64,000 bases of DNA from Desulfocapsaceae bacterium (GCA_028697885.1 JAQVER010000005.1:1-64000); one strand, 5' to 3'; shown: positions 54,616-63,520, counted from the stretch's first letter. The notes: generated by a model not told the origin, from the sequence alone. Numbers and translations are program-made.

Positions 54616-54692
54616 TGGTGCGCCCGGAGGGATTCGAACCCCCGACTCCCGGATTCGAAGTCCGGTGCTCTATCCAGCTGAGCTACGAGCGC
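54616..54692 (-). tRNA. tRNA-Arg (anticodon TCG)
   Basis: 77 nt with encoded CCA at 54618-54616. Acceptor GCGCTCG/CGGGCGC (one T-G), D arm GCTC/GAGC, anticodon stem CCGGA/TCCGG with loop CTTCGAA giving TCG (reads CGA), T arm GGGGG/CCCTC with TTCGAAT loop. Confidence 0.95.
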
Positions 54693-54808
54693 CTGTTGTG
54701 AGTAGGGTATGCATTGATGAGTCTAGATCAGTAAAGCAAGTAATCATTTACCATGATCTTGTCATTGTTTGTATAAATAAATGATGGCAAGCAAGAAGAT
54801 CTCAGCAT

Positions 54809-56590
54809 TTAACCACCACAGGTTATCCTGATGGTTTCTGCTTTTTCGCTGATCCCTTTCTTCAACACTTCATGATTGTAGGCCGCAAGCACATCTCGGC
54901 GCTTGAGCATGCCGACCACCCATTTATTATTCAGATCTTCAACTACCGGGATTTCTTCAATGCCCTTAATGTCAAAGAGCTGCATGGCTGTATAGAGTGA
55001 GTCGTCGGGTGTGAGCATGATCACGTCGCGGCTGCATATTCCGCCCACCAGATAACAGACGCGTTCTTCTTCAGCTTTATGCAGGATGTTTTTCACATCC
55101 TGCATGGAGACGATTCCGGTCATCTTGCCTGAGTCGTCAACAACAGGAAAGTAAAAGCCTCCCTTGGTCATGCGGAATATTTCCAGCAGGTGATTGATGT
55201 TCGCTTTTTCACTGATAAAGTCAACATCTTCGGTGATGGCCTTGCCCACACGGATTGATTTCATGATCGCTGTTTCACGGCCCTCGTGGATGTCAATGCC
55301 TTCGCGGGTGAAATCTACGGTGTCGATGGAGTCTTCATTGAATTTTTTTGCGACAATTGTCGCGATAATGGAGGTGAGCATGATCGGGACGATGATCATA
55401 TAGTTGCCGGTCATCTCGAAGAGTAGAAATATGGCGGTCATGGGTGCGTGGGTGGATGCGGCCAGGAAGGTACCAATGCCTACGGTGGCATAGGCCCCCG
55501 GATCAGCAGTCATGGTGGGGGAGATTATATTGGCCACGTGGCCGAAGGCACCGCCAATCATCGCCCCGATAAACAAGGCAGGGGCAAAGACACCGCCGGC
55601 TCCCCCTGAGCCAAGGGTAATGGCGGTGGCAATAATTTTGAAGAAAATGAGGCCGAGAAGTAGGAAGAGTGTCCCGTTGCCATTCATAACTGATTCGATA
55701 AACTGATAGCCACTACCCATGATCTGAGGATAGGCCATGCCGATGCATCCTATAATAAAGGCCCCGGTCAGGGGTTTGAGCTGGGGATGGATAGGCAGAA
55801 TCCGGTATTTGTCGCGGATATAGTAAAAAATCCGGATATGAAAGACGGCGATCAGGCCGGTGACCACGGCCATGATGGTGTAGAGTGGCAGCTCAACAAA
55901 GGGGTTGACCAGATGGTAAGCCGGTATGGAAAAAAGGGGGTTCTCGCCATACCAGGCCCGAGTGACCACTGTGGATATGGCTGAGGCAATGACCAGGGCG
56001 GAAAAGGATGAGATCTCAAAGGTGCCGAGCAGGACAATTTCTGAGGCAAAAAAGATGCCGGCCAGGGGAGCGTTAAAGATACCGGCAATACCTCCGGCGC
56101 AACCGGCGGCAATATAGACCTTCATGCGGGCGCCGGAAACTTTGGAAAATTGTCCAATCTGTGAGCCAATGGCTCCGCCGATGGCGGCAATGGGTCCTTC
56201 GACACCGGCGGAGTTTCCTGTGCCGATGGTCAGGGCGGTGGCTATGAGCTTGAGAACGATTGTCTTGGCCCTGATGTATCCGCCTTCCAGGTTTACCTTG
56301 CGCAGGAATTTGGTGAAACCGTAGCCGTTCACCTCTCCAGGAAAAAGCAGAGAGAGTGGAATCAGCAGGACCATGCCGACCATGGGAATCAGGGGGAGGA
56401 ACAGCAAGTGCCATCCTCCTTTGTTAATGCCCAACAGCTCTTTGCCACCTTCAAGGAAAAGGCTTTCCATTCCTTCAACTACAGTGCGAAAGACAATAAT
56501 ACTCACCCCGGCCATCAGGCCTATAAAGGTGGCAATGACCATCATCCGGACATTCTCTCCGGGGATAAATTTTTGCAGGGAAATATTCAT
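54809..56590 (-). CDS. CLC-family chloride channel/transporter with C-terminal CBS pair
   Basis: A 593-aa protein: CLC membrane domain (about 15-440) with the selectivity motifs GTGNSAGVEGPIAAIGGAIG, GIFNAPLAGIFFASE and GSGGAGGVFAPALFIGAMIG, then two CBS domains (about 455-585). The gating glutamate appears in GxEGP. Some CLC-CBS proteins are H+/Cl- antiporters or fluoride/chloride channels; which one this is cannot be told. It overlaps the upstream dGTPase-like gene by 4 nt. Confidence 0.93.
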   Translation of the reverse strand: MNISLQKFIPGENVRMMVIATFIGLMAGVSIIVFRTVVEGMESLFLEGGKELLGINKGGWHLLFLPLIPMVGMVLLIPLSLLFPGEVNGYGFTKFLRKVNLEGGYIRAKTIVLKLIATALTIGTGNSAGVEGPIAAIGGAIGSQIGQFSKVSGARMKVYIAAGCAGGIAGIFNAPLAGIFFASEIVLLGTFEISSFSALVIASAISTVVTRAWYGENPLFSIPAYHLVNPFVELPLYTIMAVVTGLIAVFHIRIFYYIRDKYRILPIHPQLKPLTGAFIIGCIGMAYPQIMGSGYQFIESVMNGNGTLFLLLGLIFFKIIATAITLGSGGAGGVFAPALFIGAMIGGAFGHVANIISPTMTADPGAYATVGIGTFLAASTHAPMTAIFLLFEMTGNYMIIVPIMLTSIIATIVAKKFNEDSIDTVDFTREGIDIHEGRETAIMKSIRVGKAITEDVDFISEKANINHLLEIFRMTKGGFYFPVVDDSGKMTGIVSMQDVKNILHKAEEERVCYLVGGICSRDVIMLTPDDSLYTAMQLFDIKGIEEIPVVEDLNNKWVVGMLKRRDVLAAYNHEVLKKGISEKAETIRITCGG

Positions 56591-57783
56591 CTTTTTTGCG
56601 GCACCTTACAGCCAACAGCTTTGGCCTGTTTCAGGAAAAAGTCGTCGGTCATGCCGGCGATATAATCGCGGGCCTTAGTGGCTGGGGTTTGATTGGCCAG
56701 AGTGGAGTCTGTCATGGCGAGCAGAAGGTCAGGGGGTGTTGAGAGCTCTGCGCCGTTCTTTTCCAGGCAGCCCAGGCAGGACTCAAAGAGGGTCTCGTAG
56801 CATTTTTGTATGAGGGGCATGCTGCTTTTTGTCTGGGGATGAAGGTAGATACGGGCGTAGTTGAACTCCTTGAGTTCTTTCAGGGTGCACGCGATTGCCT
56901 CGCTGAATCCGATGTAGTTGTCTGAGCTGTTGTGCTGTGCGCCCGGAGCTGCCACCTGGCTGTTGCAGATCAAATCTGTGACCAAGGTGTAGACAATGGA
57001 ACCGTTGCCTTCCCCTAAAGTTTGACGACAGGACTCGGGGATATCTGTTCGTTTGATCAGACCCAGGGTGATAGCGTCCTCAATATCGCGGCCGATATAG
57101 GCGATGGTATCGGCCAGACGGACTACGCATCCTTCGAGTGTGGCCGGGCATAGATTGAGTGAAGGATCTGCCTGCTTGGCGGCCATCTTTCGGTCAAAGT
57201 CAATGAAATCGTCTATAGGCAGAGGAATCAACTGATGGCTATGTAATTCTCCATCGTGGCAGAGAATGCCATCCAGAGTTTGCAGACTGAGGTTCCAGCC
57301 TTGCCCTTTGCGTTCCAGCTGATCAAGGAAGCGTATCGACTGGATATTGTGCTGAAAAGGGGGGAGTCCATGTTTCTTGCAAAGTGTGGCCAGGAAATGT
57401 TCACCATCGTGACCAAAGGGGGGATGACCGATATCATGGCCAAGGGCGATGGCTTCAATGAGATCCTCGTTGAGATGGAGGAAACGGCCAATTGTTCTGG
57501 CAATGCGGGAGACCAGCTGCACATGCAGAACCCGGTGGGTGATGTGGTCGTTTGCAATCAGACAGAAGACCTGTGTCTTGTCGATGTAGCGGGTGTATGC
57601 CCGGGAATGGAGGATGCGGTCGGCATCGAGGGCATAGGCCTGACGATGCCCTTGTCTCGTCTCAGTCGCTCTTCGTTTGGCCTGAACGCTCAGGCTGGCG
57701 GCTGGCGAGAGCCGTCGTTGTTCTTCCTGATTAAGGTCGTCAAGAATGGCAAAAAGGACTGCATGTGGGTCTGACTCTAACAT
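56587..57783 (-). CDS. dgt: dGTPase-like HD-domain triphosphohydrolase
   Basis: A 398-aa protein with the dGTPase pattern: RILHSRAYTRYIDKTQVFCL, THRVLHVQLVSRIARTIGRFL and the HD site ALGHDIGHPPFGHDGEHFL, and a later D in VVRLADTIAYIGRDIEDA. dGTPases split dNTPs to nucleoside and triphosphate and help control dNTP pools. Compared with E. coli Dgt (505 aa) it is the shorter type found in most bacteria. The 274 nt upstream, toward the selenoprotein, are non-coding. Confidence 0.92.
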   Translation of the reverse strand: MLESDPHAVLFAILDDLNQEEQRRLSPAASLSVQAKRRATETRQGHRQAYALDADRILHSRAYTRYIDKTQVFCLIANDHITHRVLHVQLVSRIARTIGRFLHLNEDLIEAIALGHDIGHPPFGHDGEHFLATLCKKHGLPPFQHNIQSIRFLDQLERKGQGWNLSLQTLDGILCHDGELHSHQLIPLPIDDFIDFDRKMAAKQADPSLNLCPATLEGCVVRLADTIAYIGRDIEDAITLGLIKRTDIPESCRQTLGEGNGSIVYTLVTDLICNSQVAAPGAQHNSSDNYIGFSEAIACTLKELKEFNYARIYLHPQTKSSMPLIQKCYETLFESCLGCLEKNGAELSTPPDLLLAMTDSTLANQTPATKARDYIAGMTDDFFLKQAKAVGCKVPQKR

Positions 57784-58057
57784 AAGATCTTTTTTGAATT
57801 GAATCCGGTAAGGGCGGCTGAAAAAATTTTACAAAAAAATGACTATACCATGTCTCTCTGAAAAATACAGTACGACATGGAGTGGTTTGAGATAATTGCT
57901 TGTGGTGCCGCCATATCTTGATGCTGCAAATGAGTTAAGACCAGTTTAAAGGTTGTCTGTCTTGCTTGTGTCGATTAAATTGCTTTACATCCTTTTGGGA
58001 TATATTGTTGCCGCTTTATGAATCAAAGTCGAAAAGATTATTATTGAGAGGATAGCT

Positions 58058-58273
58058 ATGAAGATCATAATTGAATATTGTACAAAGTGAAACTATCAAC
58101 CTCGTGCTTCCAGGTTGGAAGAGGAATTGAAGAATATGTCGGGTGTTGAGGTGGAGTTGGTTCCCTCAACAGGTGGGGTTTTTGAGGTTACTGTTGATGG
58201 GAAGAAGGTGTTTTCCAAGAAGGAAATGAAACGTTTTCCTGAAGAGGGAGAAATCGCAGGTTTGCTGGGATAA
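58058..58273 (+). CDS. SelW/Rdx-family selenoprotein (in-frame TGA at 58088-58090 as selenocysteine)
   Basis: A 71-residue protein if the TGA is read as Sec11: MKIIIEYCTKU, then NYQPRASRLEEELKN, a middle segment with STGGVFEVTVDGKKVFSKKE and RFPEEGEIAGLLG to TAA. The C8-x-x-U11 redox motif followed by YxPRA, and the GGVFEV and F-S-K/RFPE elements, are the hallmarks of the thioredoxin-like Rdx (SelW/SelT/SelH) family. GAGAGG lies 6 nt before the ATG. A stem-loop sits right after the TGA. Conventional ORF calling splits and misses this gene. The exact role is unknown; family members are thiol or selenol oxidoreductases. Convergent with the DtxR-type gene 18 nt away. Confidence 0.93.
58097..58117 (+). 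promoter_or_regulatory. Putative bacterial SECIS stem-loop
   Basis: CAACCT (58097-58102) and AGGTTG (58112-58117) are exact reverse complements (a T-G pair can extend the stem) around the 9-nt loop CGTGCTTCC, starting 6 nt after the TGA. The loop carries the G-U that bacterial SelB-binding hairpins usually show, at about the usual distance from UGA. Confidence 0.7.
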
Positions 58274-58291
58274 ACGCTTGGGGGAGCCGGC

Positions 58292-58804
58292 TTAATGAGC
58301 TTCTTTTGTCGTTCCCTGAAGAAGACAGCTTGAAACACAGGCGTCACAGTTGCTTCGTGTCTTGCCCCGTTTGCAGTAGTCCGCAAAGCCTTGGAGAAGT
58401 TCGTTGCCGCCGCGAGGGCAGATCTTTAAAAATTCGATGAAGGAGATCATGTGGGAAATTACCTCCGGCGGGGCGGCATGCTCCACTCTGCAGGCACCTT
58501 CTTCTGCCACACTGCGTTCCACAGCTAGAACTTCAATGAAGAATTGTTTCAGGGCATCGTGGCGGAAGATGACATTTTCTGCAGCTTTTTCCCCTTTTGT
58601 GGTCATCGTAATGGCTTCATAGGGGGCATAATTGATAAGTTCCCTTTTGGAGAGCGCCCGCAGTGCTTCTGTGACCGATGCTCGACTGACCTGCAGTCGG
58701 GTAGCTATCTCTTTACTTCTGGCCACATCTTTTTCTTGAATGATATGGTAAATTGCCTCCAAATAATCTTCGAGGCTGGCGCTGAGGCTGTTTTTTTTGG
58801 GCAT
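58292..58804 (-). CDS. DtxR/MntR-family metal-dependent regulator with Cys-rich tail
   Basis: A 170-aa regulator: N-terminal winged helix (SLEDYLEAIYHIIQEKDVARSKEIATRLQVSRASVTEALRAL) and the dimerisation/metal domain with H/E ligands (HDALKQFFIEVL, EEGACRVEHAAPPEVISHMISFIEF). From about residue 128 the tail holds six cysteines (CPRGG..., YCKRGKTRSNCDACVSSCL), unlike classical DtxR or MntR, and may form a cluster or zinc site. It could regulate iron or manganese genes such as mntP 3 kb away; that link is inference. Confidence 0.87.
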   Translation of the reverse strand: MPKKNSLSASLEDYLEAIYHIIQEKDVARSKEIATRLQVSRASVTEALRALSKRELINYAPYEAITMTTKGEKAAENVIFRHDALKQFFIEVLAVERSVAEEGACRVEHAAPPEVISHMISFIEFLKICPRGGNELLQGFADYCKRGKTRSNCDACVSSCLLQGTTKEAH

Positions 58805-58932
58805 GGTAAGCCTGTTATGGCGATTAAGGACTGTGAAAAAGAGGGAAAAGACCTTACCATTTCAGAATAACGTTGTTTGTGAAGTGAGTCAAGGAAGGAT
58901 GATGATTATGAGTATATGTATGGAAAGAAAAG

Positions 58933-60663
58933 ATGCTGTGTGAGCTGAAGGTTGAAAATTTGGCCCTGATTGAGTCGCTGCACCTTGTCTTTGATCAGGA
59001 CGAGGGAAGCGGGCTGGTGGTGATGACGGGTGAGACCGGTGCCGGCAAGTCCATCATGCTGCGGGCTCTTCATCTTCTCATGGGTGGTCGGGCACAGTCT
59101 GATTGGATCAGGAATGGTGCACAGCAGTGTGTGGTGGAGGCGCTGTTTGTGGTCAACGCCAAACAGCGTGACTTATTGCAGGCCTTGCAGGAGTCAGGGC
59201 TTGGTGATGATTCCACGGTGATCCTTAAAAGGGTGATCACCAGCGGCGGTAAGAGCAGGCTCTATGTGAACGGTTCTCTGGCAACGGTGAAGATGGTCTC
59301 CATGCTGGCAGCGAATCTGCTCAGTATTGCCAGCCAGCATGATCATCAACAACTGTTGCAGCCGGCACTTCATCTTGATTTCCTTGATGCCCTTGGTGAA
59401 CATTGGGAGGCCCGAGGGCAGGTTTCTCAGGTTTTTTCACAGTGGCAACAGAAGAGAGATGAGTTGAGTCAGCTCCGTCAGCAGGAGCGGGATAAGGAGC
59501 AGCGGCGGGATTTCCTCCAGTATCAGTTGGAAGAAATCCGCCAGATTGGGCCGGTGCCGGGTGAAGATGAGGAGCTGGCCGCGGAACGAAAGCGGCTCAA
59601 GAATGCGGATAGCCTGATTATGCTCAGCCGGAAGACGTATCGCTTTCTTTCCTCCACCTTGGTGGACGGGATGTTTGAGGTGCGGCGGGACATGGAGCAG
59701 GTGGCTCAACTTGACCCGGAAGCGGAAGGGCTGGCTGCCGAGCTTACCGCCTACAGCTATCAGGCCGAGGATCTTGTCAGCCAGCTGCGCAGCTATAAGG
59801 ATGCACTTGTCCATAATCCTTCCCGTCTTGAACAGGTGAATGAGCGGATCAACAACCTTCAGCATCTGAAACGTAAATATGGTGAGACCCTGCAGGCAGT
59901 TCTTGAGTATGCCGCTTCTGCGGAAGAGGAGCTTCTGCTCATTGATAATATGGATAAGAATATGGCTGAGCTGGAGGGGGTTGTCACTGCTCTCGAAGAA
60001 GAGACCTTGCGCCAGGTGGCCGCTCTGTCGGATGGGCGTCGTCAGACAGCAGAACATCTGACCATAGCTATGGCAGCGGAACTGGATTCTCTTGCCTTCA
60101 ACCGTTCCGGCTTCGAGGTCCGATTTCAGGAACAGGAACAGGGCATGGATATGGTACGAAGTAATGGCTGGGATCGGGTGGAATTCTTTTTCTCGGCCAA
60201 TCCGGGGGAACCGGCCAGACCCCTCGCCAAGGTGGCATCCGGCGGTGAGCTCTCTCGTCTGATGCTGGCCCTCAAATGTCTGCTGGCCAGGAAAGATATG
60301 GTGGAGACCGTCATCTTTGACGAGGTGGATGCCGGTATTGGCGGTGAGGCGGCTGAGGCGGTGGCCCGTAAGATTCAGGAACTGGCCACCCATCATCAGG
60401 TCTTCTGTGTTACTCATCTCCCCCAGATTGCCGCCAGGGGAACCGCCCATTTCCGGGTGGCCAAACAAATGGAGCAGGGGCGGACCCTTTCTTCTTTTTC
60501 CCTGCTTGCACCTGATCAGAGGGTGGAGGAACTGGCGCGAATGCTGGCGGGTGATTCGGTCTCGGCCCAGACCCGTGCCTGGGCCCTGGAGCTGTTGGCG
60601 AAAGGTGGCCAGGGACAGAAGGAAAAAGAACTGCAGGAAAAGGAGAATCAGTGTCCCAGATAA
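58933..60663 (+). CDS. recN: DNA repair protein RecN
   Basis: An SMC-like ATPase of 576 aa acting in double-strand break repair. Walker A is in VVMTGETGAGKSIMLRALHLLMGGRA, a long coiled-coil region lies at about residues 160-380, and the signature motif KVASGGELSRLMLALK and Walker B ETVIFDEVDAGIGGEAAEAV are near the C-terminus. Its end overlaps the next gene by 13 nt. Confidence 0.97.
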   Translation: MLCELKVENLALIESLHLVFDQDEGSGLVVMTGETGAGKSIMLRALHLLMGGRAQSDWIRNGAQQCVVEALFVVNAKQRDLLQALQESGLGDDSTVILKRVITSGGKSRLYVNGSLATVKMVSMLAANLLSIASQHDHQQLLQPALHLDFLDALGEHWEARGQVSQVFSQWQQKRDELSQLRQQERDKEQRRDFLQYQLEEIRQIGPVPGEDEELAAERKRLKNADSLIMLSRKTYRFLSSTLVDGMFEVRRDMEQVAQLDPEAEGLAAELTAYSYQAEDLVSQLRSYKDALVHNPSRLEQVNERINNLQHLKRKYGETLQAVLEYAASAEEELLLIDNMDKNMAELEGVVTALEEETLRQVAALSDGRRQTAEHLTIAMAAELDSLAFNRSGFEVRFQEQEQGMDMVRSNGWDRVEFFFSANPGEPARPLAKVASGGELSRLMLALKCLLARKDMVETVIFDEVDAGIGGEAAEAVARKIQELATHHQVFCVTHLPQIAARGTAHFRVAKQMEQGRTLSSFSLLAPDQRVEELARMLAGDSVSAQTRAWALELLAKGGQGQKEKELQEKENQCPR

Positions 60664-61712
60664 CGGCCCTGGCCCTTTTTTCAGGCGGTCTTGACTCAAT
60701 TCTTGCCTGTCGGGTGGTGGCGGCACAAGGCGTCAAGGTGGTGGCCGTCAAATTTGTGACCCCTTTTTTTGATTATGAGCTTCTGGCTTCACGTGACGCC
60801 TACCAGGAGGAGGTCTTTAAAAAGTATGGGATTGAGGTGCTTATTGAGGACCTCAGCGATGGCTATCTTGATCTGCTCCATAATCCCCAGCATGGTTTCG
60901 GCAAGAACTTCAACCCCTGTATAGATTGCAAGATCCTCATGCTCACCCGGGCCAGAGCGATGAAGGCATCTCTTGGCGCCTCATTTCTGGTCACCGGTGA
61001 GGTGCTGGGGCAGCGGCCCATGTCTCAGCGTCGTGATACCCTGCGGGTGATTGAACGTGATTCCGGTGCTCAGCGTTATCTGCTGCGGCCCCTTTCTGCC
61101 AGACTGCTCCCGGAGACAGAGGCGGAAGCGCAAGGCTGGATTGATCGGAGTAAACTGCTGAATATGAGCGGCCGTGGCCGCTCGCGTCAGATTGCCCTGG
61201 CCAGAGAGTTTGGCATTGTTGATTTTCCCTCGCCGGCCGGTGGCTGTATCCTGGCCGATCCCATTCTCAGCCGCCGGATTGCCCGAATTTATCAAGGGAA
61301 TTTTGTCGTCAGGGCCGAAGATATCACGGTGCCGGATATCTGTCTGCTGCTGCTAGGGCGACAGTTTCTGCTTCCCGGCGGCGGCTGGCTGATCCTTGGC
61401 CGCAATGAACAGGAAAACGTGCGCTTGCTGACCATGGCTCAGGAAGAGGATGCAGTGCTCTCCATGCCCGTTCGGCCCGGTCCTACTGCCATCCTCAGGC
61501 GGGCGGCGATCTGTTATGAGAATGACGCTCAGTTGCAGGAGGCATTGCAAATGGCGGCAGCGCTGGTGGTGCGCTTCGGCAAGAAAATAAAAGATGGTCC
61601 TCTAGAGGGAGAGGTTCAAGTTTCTGTGAGAAAAGAAATACAGACCTTGACTATTCTACCCCTTGCTGACAAAATATTTAAAGAATGGGCGCTCGAAAAG
61701 GTCGAAAGTTGA
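60651..61712 (+). CDS. PP-loop ATPase of the tRNA thiolase type
   Basis: A 353-aa protein with the PP-loop ALFSGGLDSILACRVV at the N-terminus, a likely catalytic cysteine region in NPCIDCKILMLTRARAM (residue about 92) and FPSPAGGCILADP near the middle. The family is often labelled tRNA 2-thiouridylase because it resembles MnmA/ThiI, but it lacks the MnmA C-terminal barrel and its substrate is not known. The C-terminal third is not recognised. GTG 60651 inside recN's end, with AAGGAGA just upstream, is the start. Confidence 0.8.
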   Translation: MSQITALALFSGGLDSILACRVVAAQGVKVVAVKFVTPFFDYELLASRDAYQEEVFKKYGIEVLIEDLSDGYLDLLHNPQHGFGKNFNPCIDCKILMLTRARAMKASLGASFLVTGEVLGQRPMSQRRDTLRVIERDSGAQRYLLRPLSARLLPETEAEAQGWIDRSKLLNMSGRGRSRQIALAREFGIVDFPSPAGGCILADPILSRRIARIYQGNFVVRAEDITVPDICLLLLGRQFLLPGGGWLILGRNEQENVRLLTMAQEEDAVLSMPVRPGPTAILRRAAICYENDAQLQEALQMAAALVVRFGKKIKDGPLEGEVQVSVRKEIQTLTILPLADKIFKEWALEKVES

Positions 61713-61779
61713 CAGGTGTGAGAGTCGATGTGTTGCCGTGTCTGCTGCCGAGTTGAAGAGTTCCTGAAGAAAAAAGATC

Positions 61780-62346
61780 ATGGATATAATTACCTTATTG
61801 GGCATTGCGGTGGCTTTGGCCATGGATGCCTTTGCGGTTGCCCTGGCCACCGGACTTGCTTTGTCAGTCATGAATGGGCGGCACCTGTTCCGTCTTAGTT
61901 TCCATTTTGGTCTGTTTCAGGCATTGATGCCGGTGATTGGTTGGATGGCGGGGATGACCATTCAGAAATGGATTACGGCTTATGATCACTGGATTGCTTT
62001 TTCACTCCTGGCCTTTGTCGGGGGTAAGATGATTTTCGAGGCCTTTGCCGACGATAATGAAGACGACCTAGACCGTGATCCCACACGTGGCTGGTCTTTG
62101 ATCATGTTGTCGGTGGCCACCAGTATCGATGCCCTGGCAATTGGCCTGACCCTGGCCATGCTCAGTATCAGTGTCTGGGTGCCCTCGCTGGTGATTGGAC
62201 TTGTGGCCGGCGTGTTGACGGTGGTAGGGATGCTCCTGGGGCGGCGCATCAGCGGTATCTGGGGCCAGCGGGTGGAGGTTTTCGGTGGTCTGACCCTGTG
62301 CGGCATCGGGGTGAAGATCCTGCTTGAACATACCCTGTTGCAGTAG
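61780..62346 (+). CDS. mntP: Manganese efflux pump MntP
   Basis: A 188-aa, six-helix membrane protein with two related halves. The conserved acidic intramembrane residues are visible in VALAMDAFAVALATGL and SVATSIDALAIGLTLAM. MntP exports Mn2+. An upstream yybP-ykoY (manganese) riboswitch, common for this gene, is not apparent in the 67-nt gap after the PP-loop gene. Confidence 0.95.
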   Translation: MDIITLLGIAVALAMDAFAVALATGLALSVMNGRHLFRLSFHFGLFQALMPVIGWMAGMTIQKWITAYDHWIAFSLLAFVGGKMIFEAFADDNEDDLDRDPTRGWSLIMLSVATSIDALAIGLTLAMLSISVWVPSLVIGLVAGVLTVVGMLLGRRISGIWGQRVEVFGGLTLCGIGVKILLEHTLLQ

Positions 62347-62583
62347 ACCGTCATTTAAAAGTAACCGTAAGCTTGAAATGGTGTGCCCGGCAGTCGCTCT
62401 ATTCCTAAGTTTACTTCTTGCGGTGCATCCATGGTTGGAACAAACGACACTAAACTGGGTAAACGAAGCAAAACTCTTGTCATGGATGTTCTAACGGAAT
62501 GGTCAGCAAGGTAATGGGCATTTCGTTGTAGTTCTCTATTAATTCTTTGTACTTGTTATATTTTTTTAACAGGGAGGTGGGCA

Positions 62584-63489
62584 GTGAAAAAACAGGTATT
62601 GATTTTTTGGGTGCTTTTTTTAAGCCTTTTCTGTCAGGTGCTTTATGCTGCTGAGCAACCAGCTGAATCATCAAGTTTGTTGCCGGATGTTCCTCAGATT
62701 ATTGGTGGTTATGATGCGCCTGTGGCCTATCCATGGATGACAGCCATCTTATATTCCAGTGTCTCTGATCTCTATCAGGCTCAGTATTGTGGCGGTGCCT
62801 TGATTGCTCCCAACTGGGTCCTGACTGCCGGTCATTGTACTGATGGGAAGTTGCCCAGTGCCATTCAGGTGGCGGTTGGTGTCTATGACCTGAGCAACTG
62901 GAACGGAACAAGGATTAATGTAAAAAGGATTGTCAGGCATCCTGCGTATTCGTATTCCCTTTTACAAAATGATCTTGCTCTACTTGAACTCAGCTCGGCC
63001 TCAGCCCAACAACCCCTCACCATATTCTCCGGTGCTTCCGTACAGAATATTGACCCGAAGCTCCTGAATCAGCTAAGCACCCTGATTGGCTGGGGAGTTT
63101 ATGCTCTGCCGGCATCGTATCCCTCGACGTTGCAGCAGATTAATCTGCCGGTTGTTGCCGATTATTATTGTAATAGCACGTATGGGGTCACCCTGTTAAG
63201 CTCGCAACTCTGTGCCGGGTATGCGGCGGCAGCGAGTAAGGATGCCTGCAGCGGCGATAGTGGCAGCCCTCTGATGCTTTTGGTAGATGGGGAGTGGGTG
63301 CATGTGGGGCTTGTCTCCTATGGTGCCGATTGCGCGACGTCAAATGGCAATTATGGGGTTTATACCCGTAGCTCGGCATATGTGAGTTTTATCAAGCAGT
63401 ATGTGCCGACCGCCAAGTTTACGACAGGAGCAGCAGCAACTCCCAAGGCTCTGCCCTGGCTCATGCTCTTGCTGCATAAAGAGCGATGA
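62584..63489 (+). CDS. Secreted trypsin-like serine protease (S1)
   Basis: A 301-aa protein with a signal peptide (KKQVLIFWVLFLSLFCQVLYA). The S1 domain begins at IIGGYDAPVAYPWM (residue about 38); the triad is H in VLTAGHCT, D in LLQNDLALLELS and S in CSGDSGSP. D in KDACSGDSG at the base of the S1 pocket suggests cleavage after Arg or Lys. The C-terminus ends PWLMLLLHKER, a very short hydrophobic-basic end that looks like a cut-down sorting signal. GTG 62584 is used after GGGAGG. The 237 nt upstream are non-coding. Confidence 0.92.
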   Translation: MKKQVLIFWVLFLSLFCQVLYAAEQPAESSSLLPDVPQIIGGYDAPVAYPWMTAILYSSVSDLYQAQYCGGALIAPNWVLTAGHCTDGKLPSAIQVAVGVYDLSNWNGTRINVKRIVRHPAYSYSLLQNDLALLELSSASAQQPLTIFSGASVQNIDPKLLNQLSTLIGWGVYALPASYPSTLQQINLPVVADYYCNSTYGVTLLSSQLCAGYAAAASKDACSGDSGSPLMLLVDGEWVHVGLVSYGADCATSNGNYGVYTRSSAYVSFIKQYVPTAKFTTGAAATPKALPWLMLLLHKER

Positions 63490-63520
63490 GTCCCTTTGTC
63501 CTACAGCGATCTGAGGGGTC

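Noticed and set aside
59437-60726. Long minus-strand open frame (about 430 codons) opposite recN
   Set aside because: The plus strand encodes a complete RecN with all SMC motifs; the antisense translation has no family pattern and follows from base composition.
61713-61779. Manganese riboswitch upstream of mntP
   Set aside because: The 67-nt gap is too short for the yybP-ykoY element and shows none of its conserved loops.
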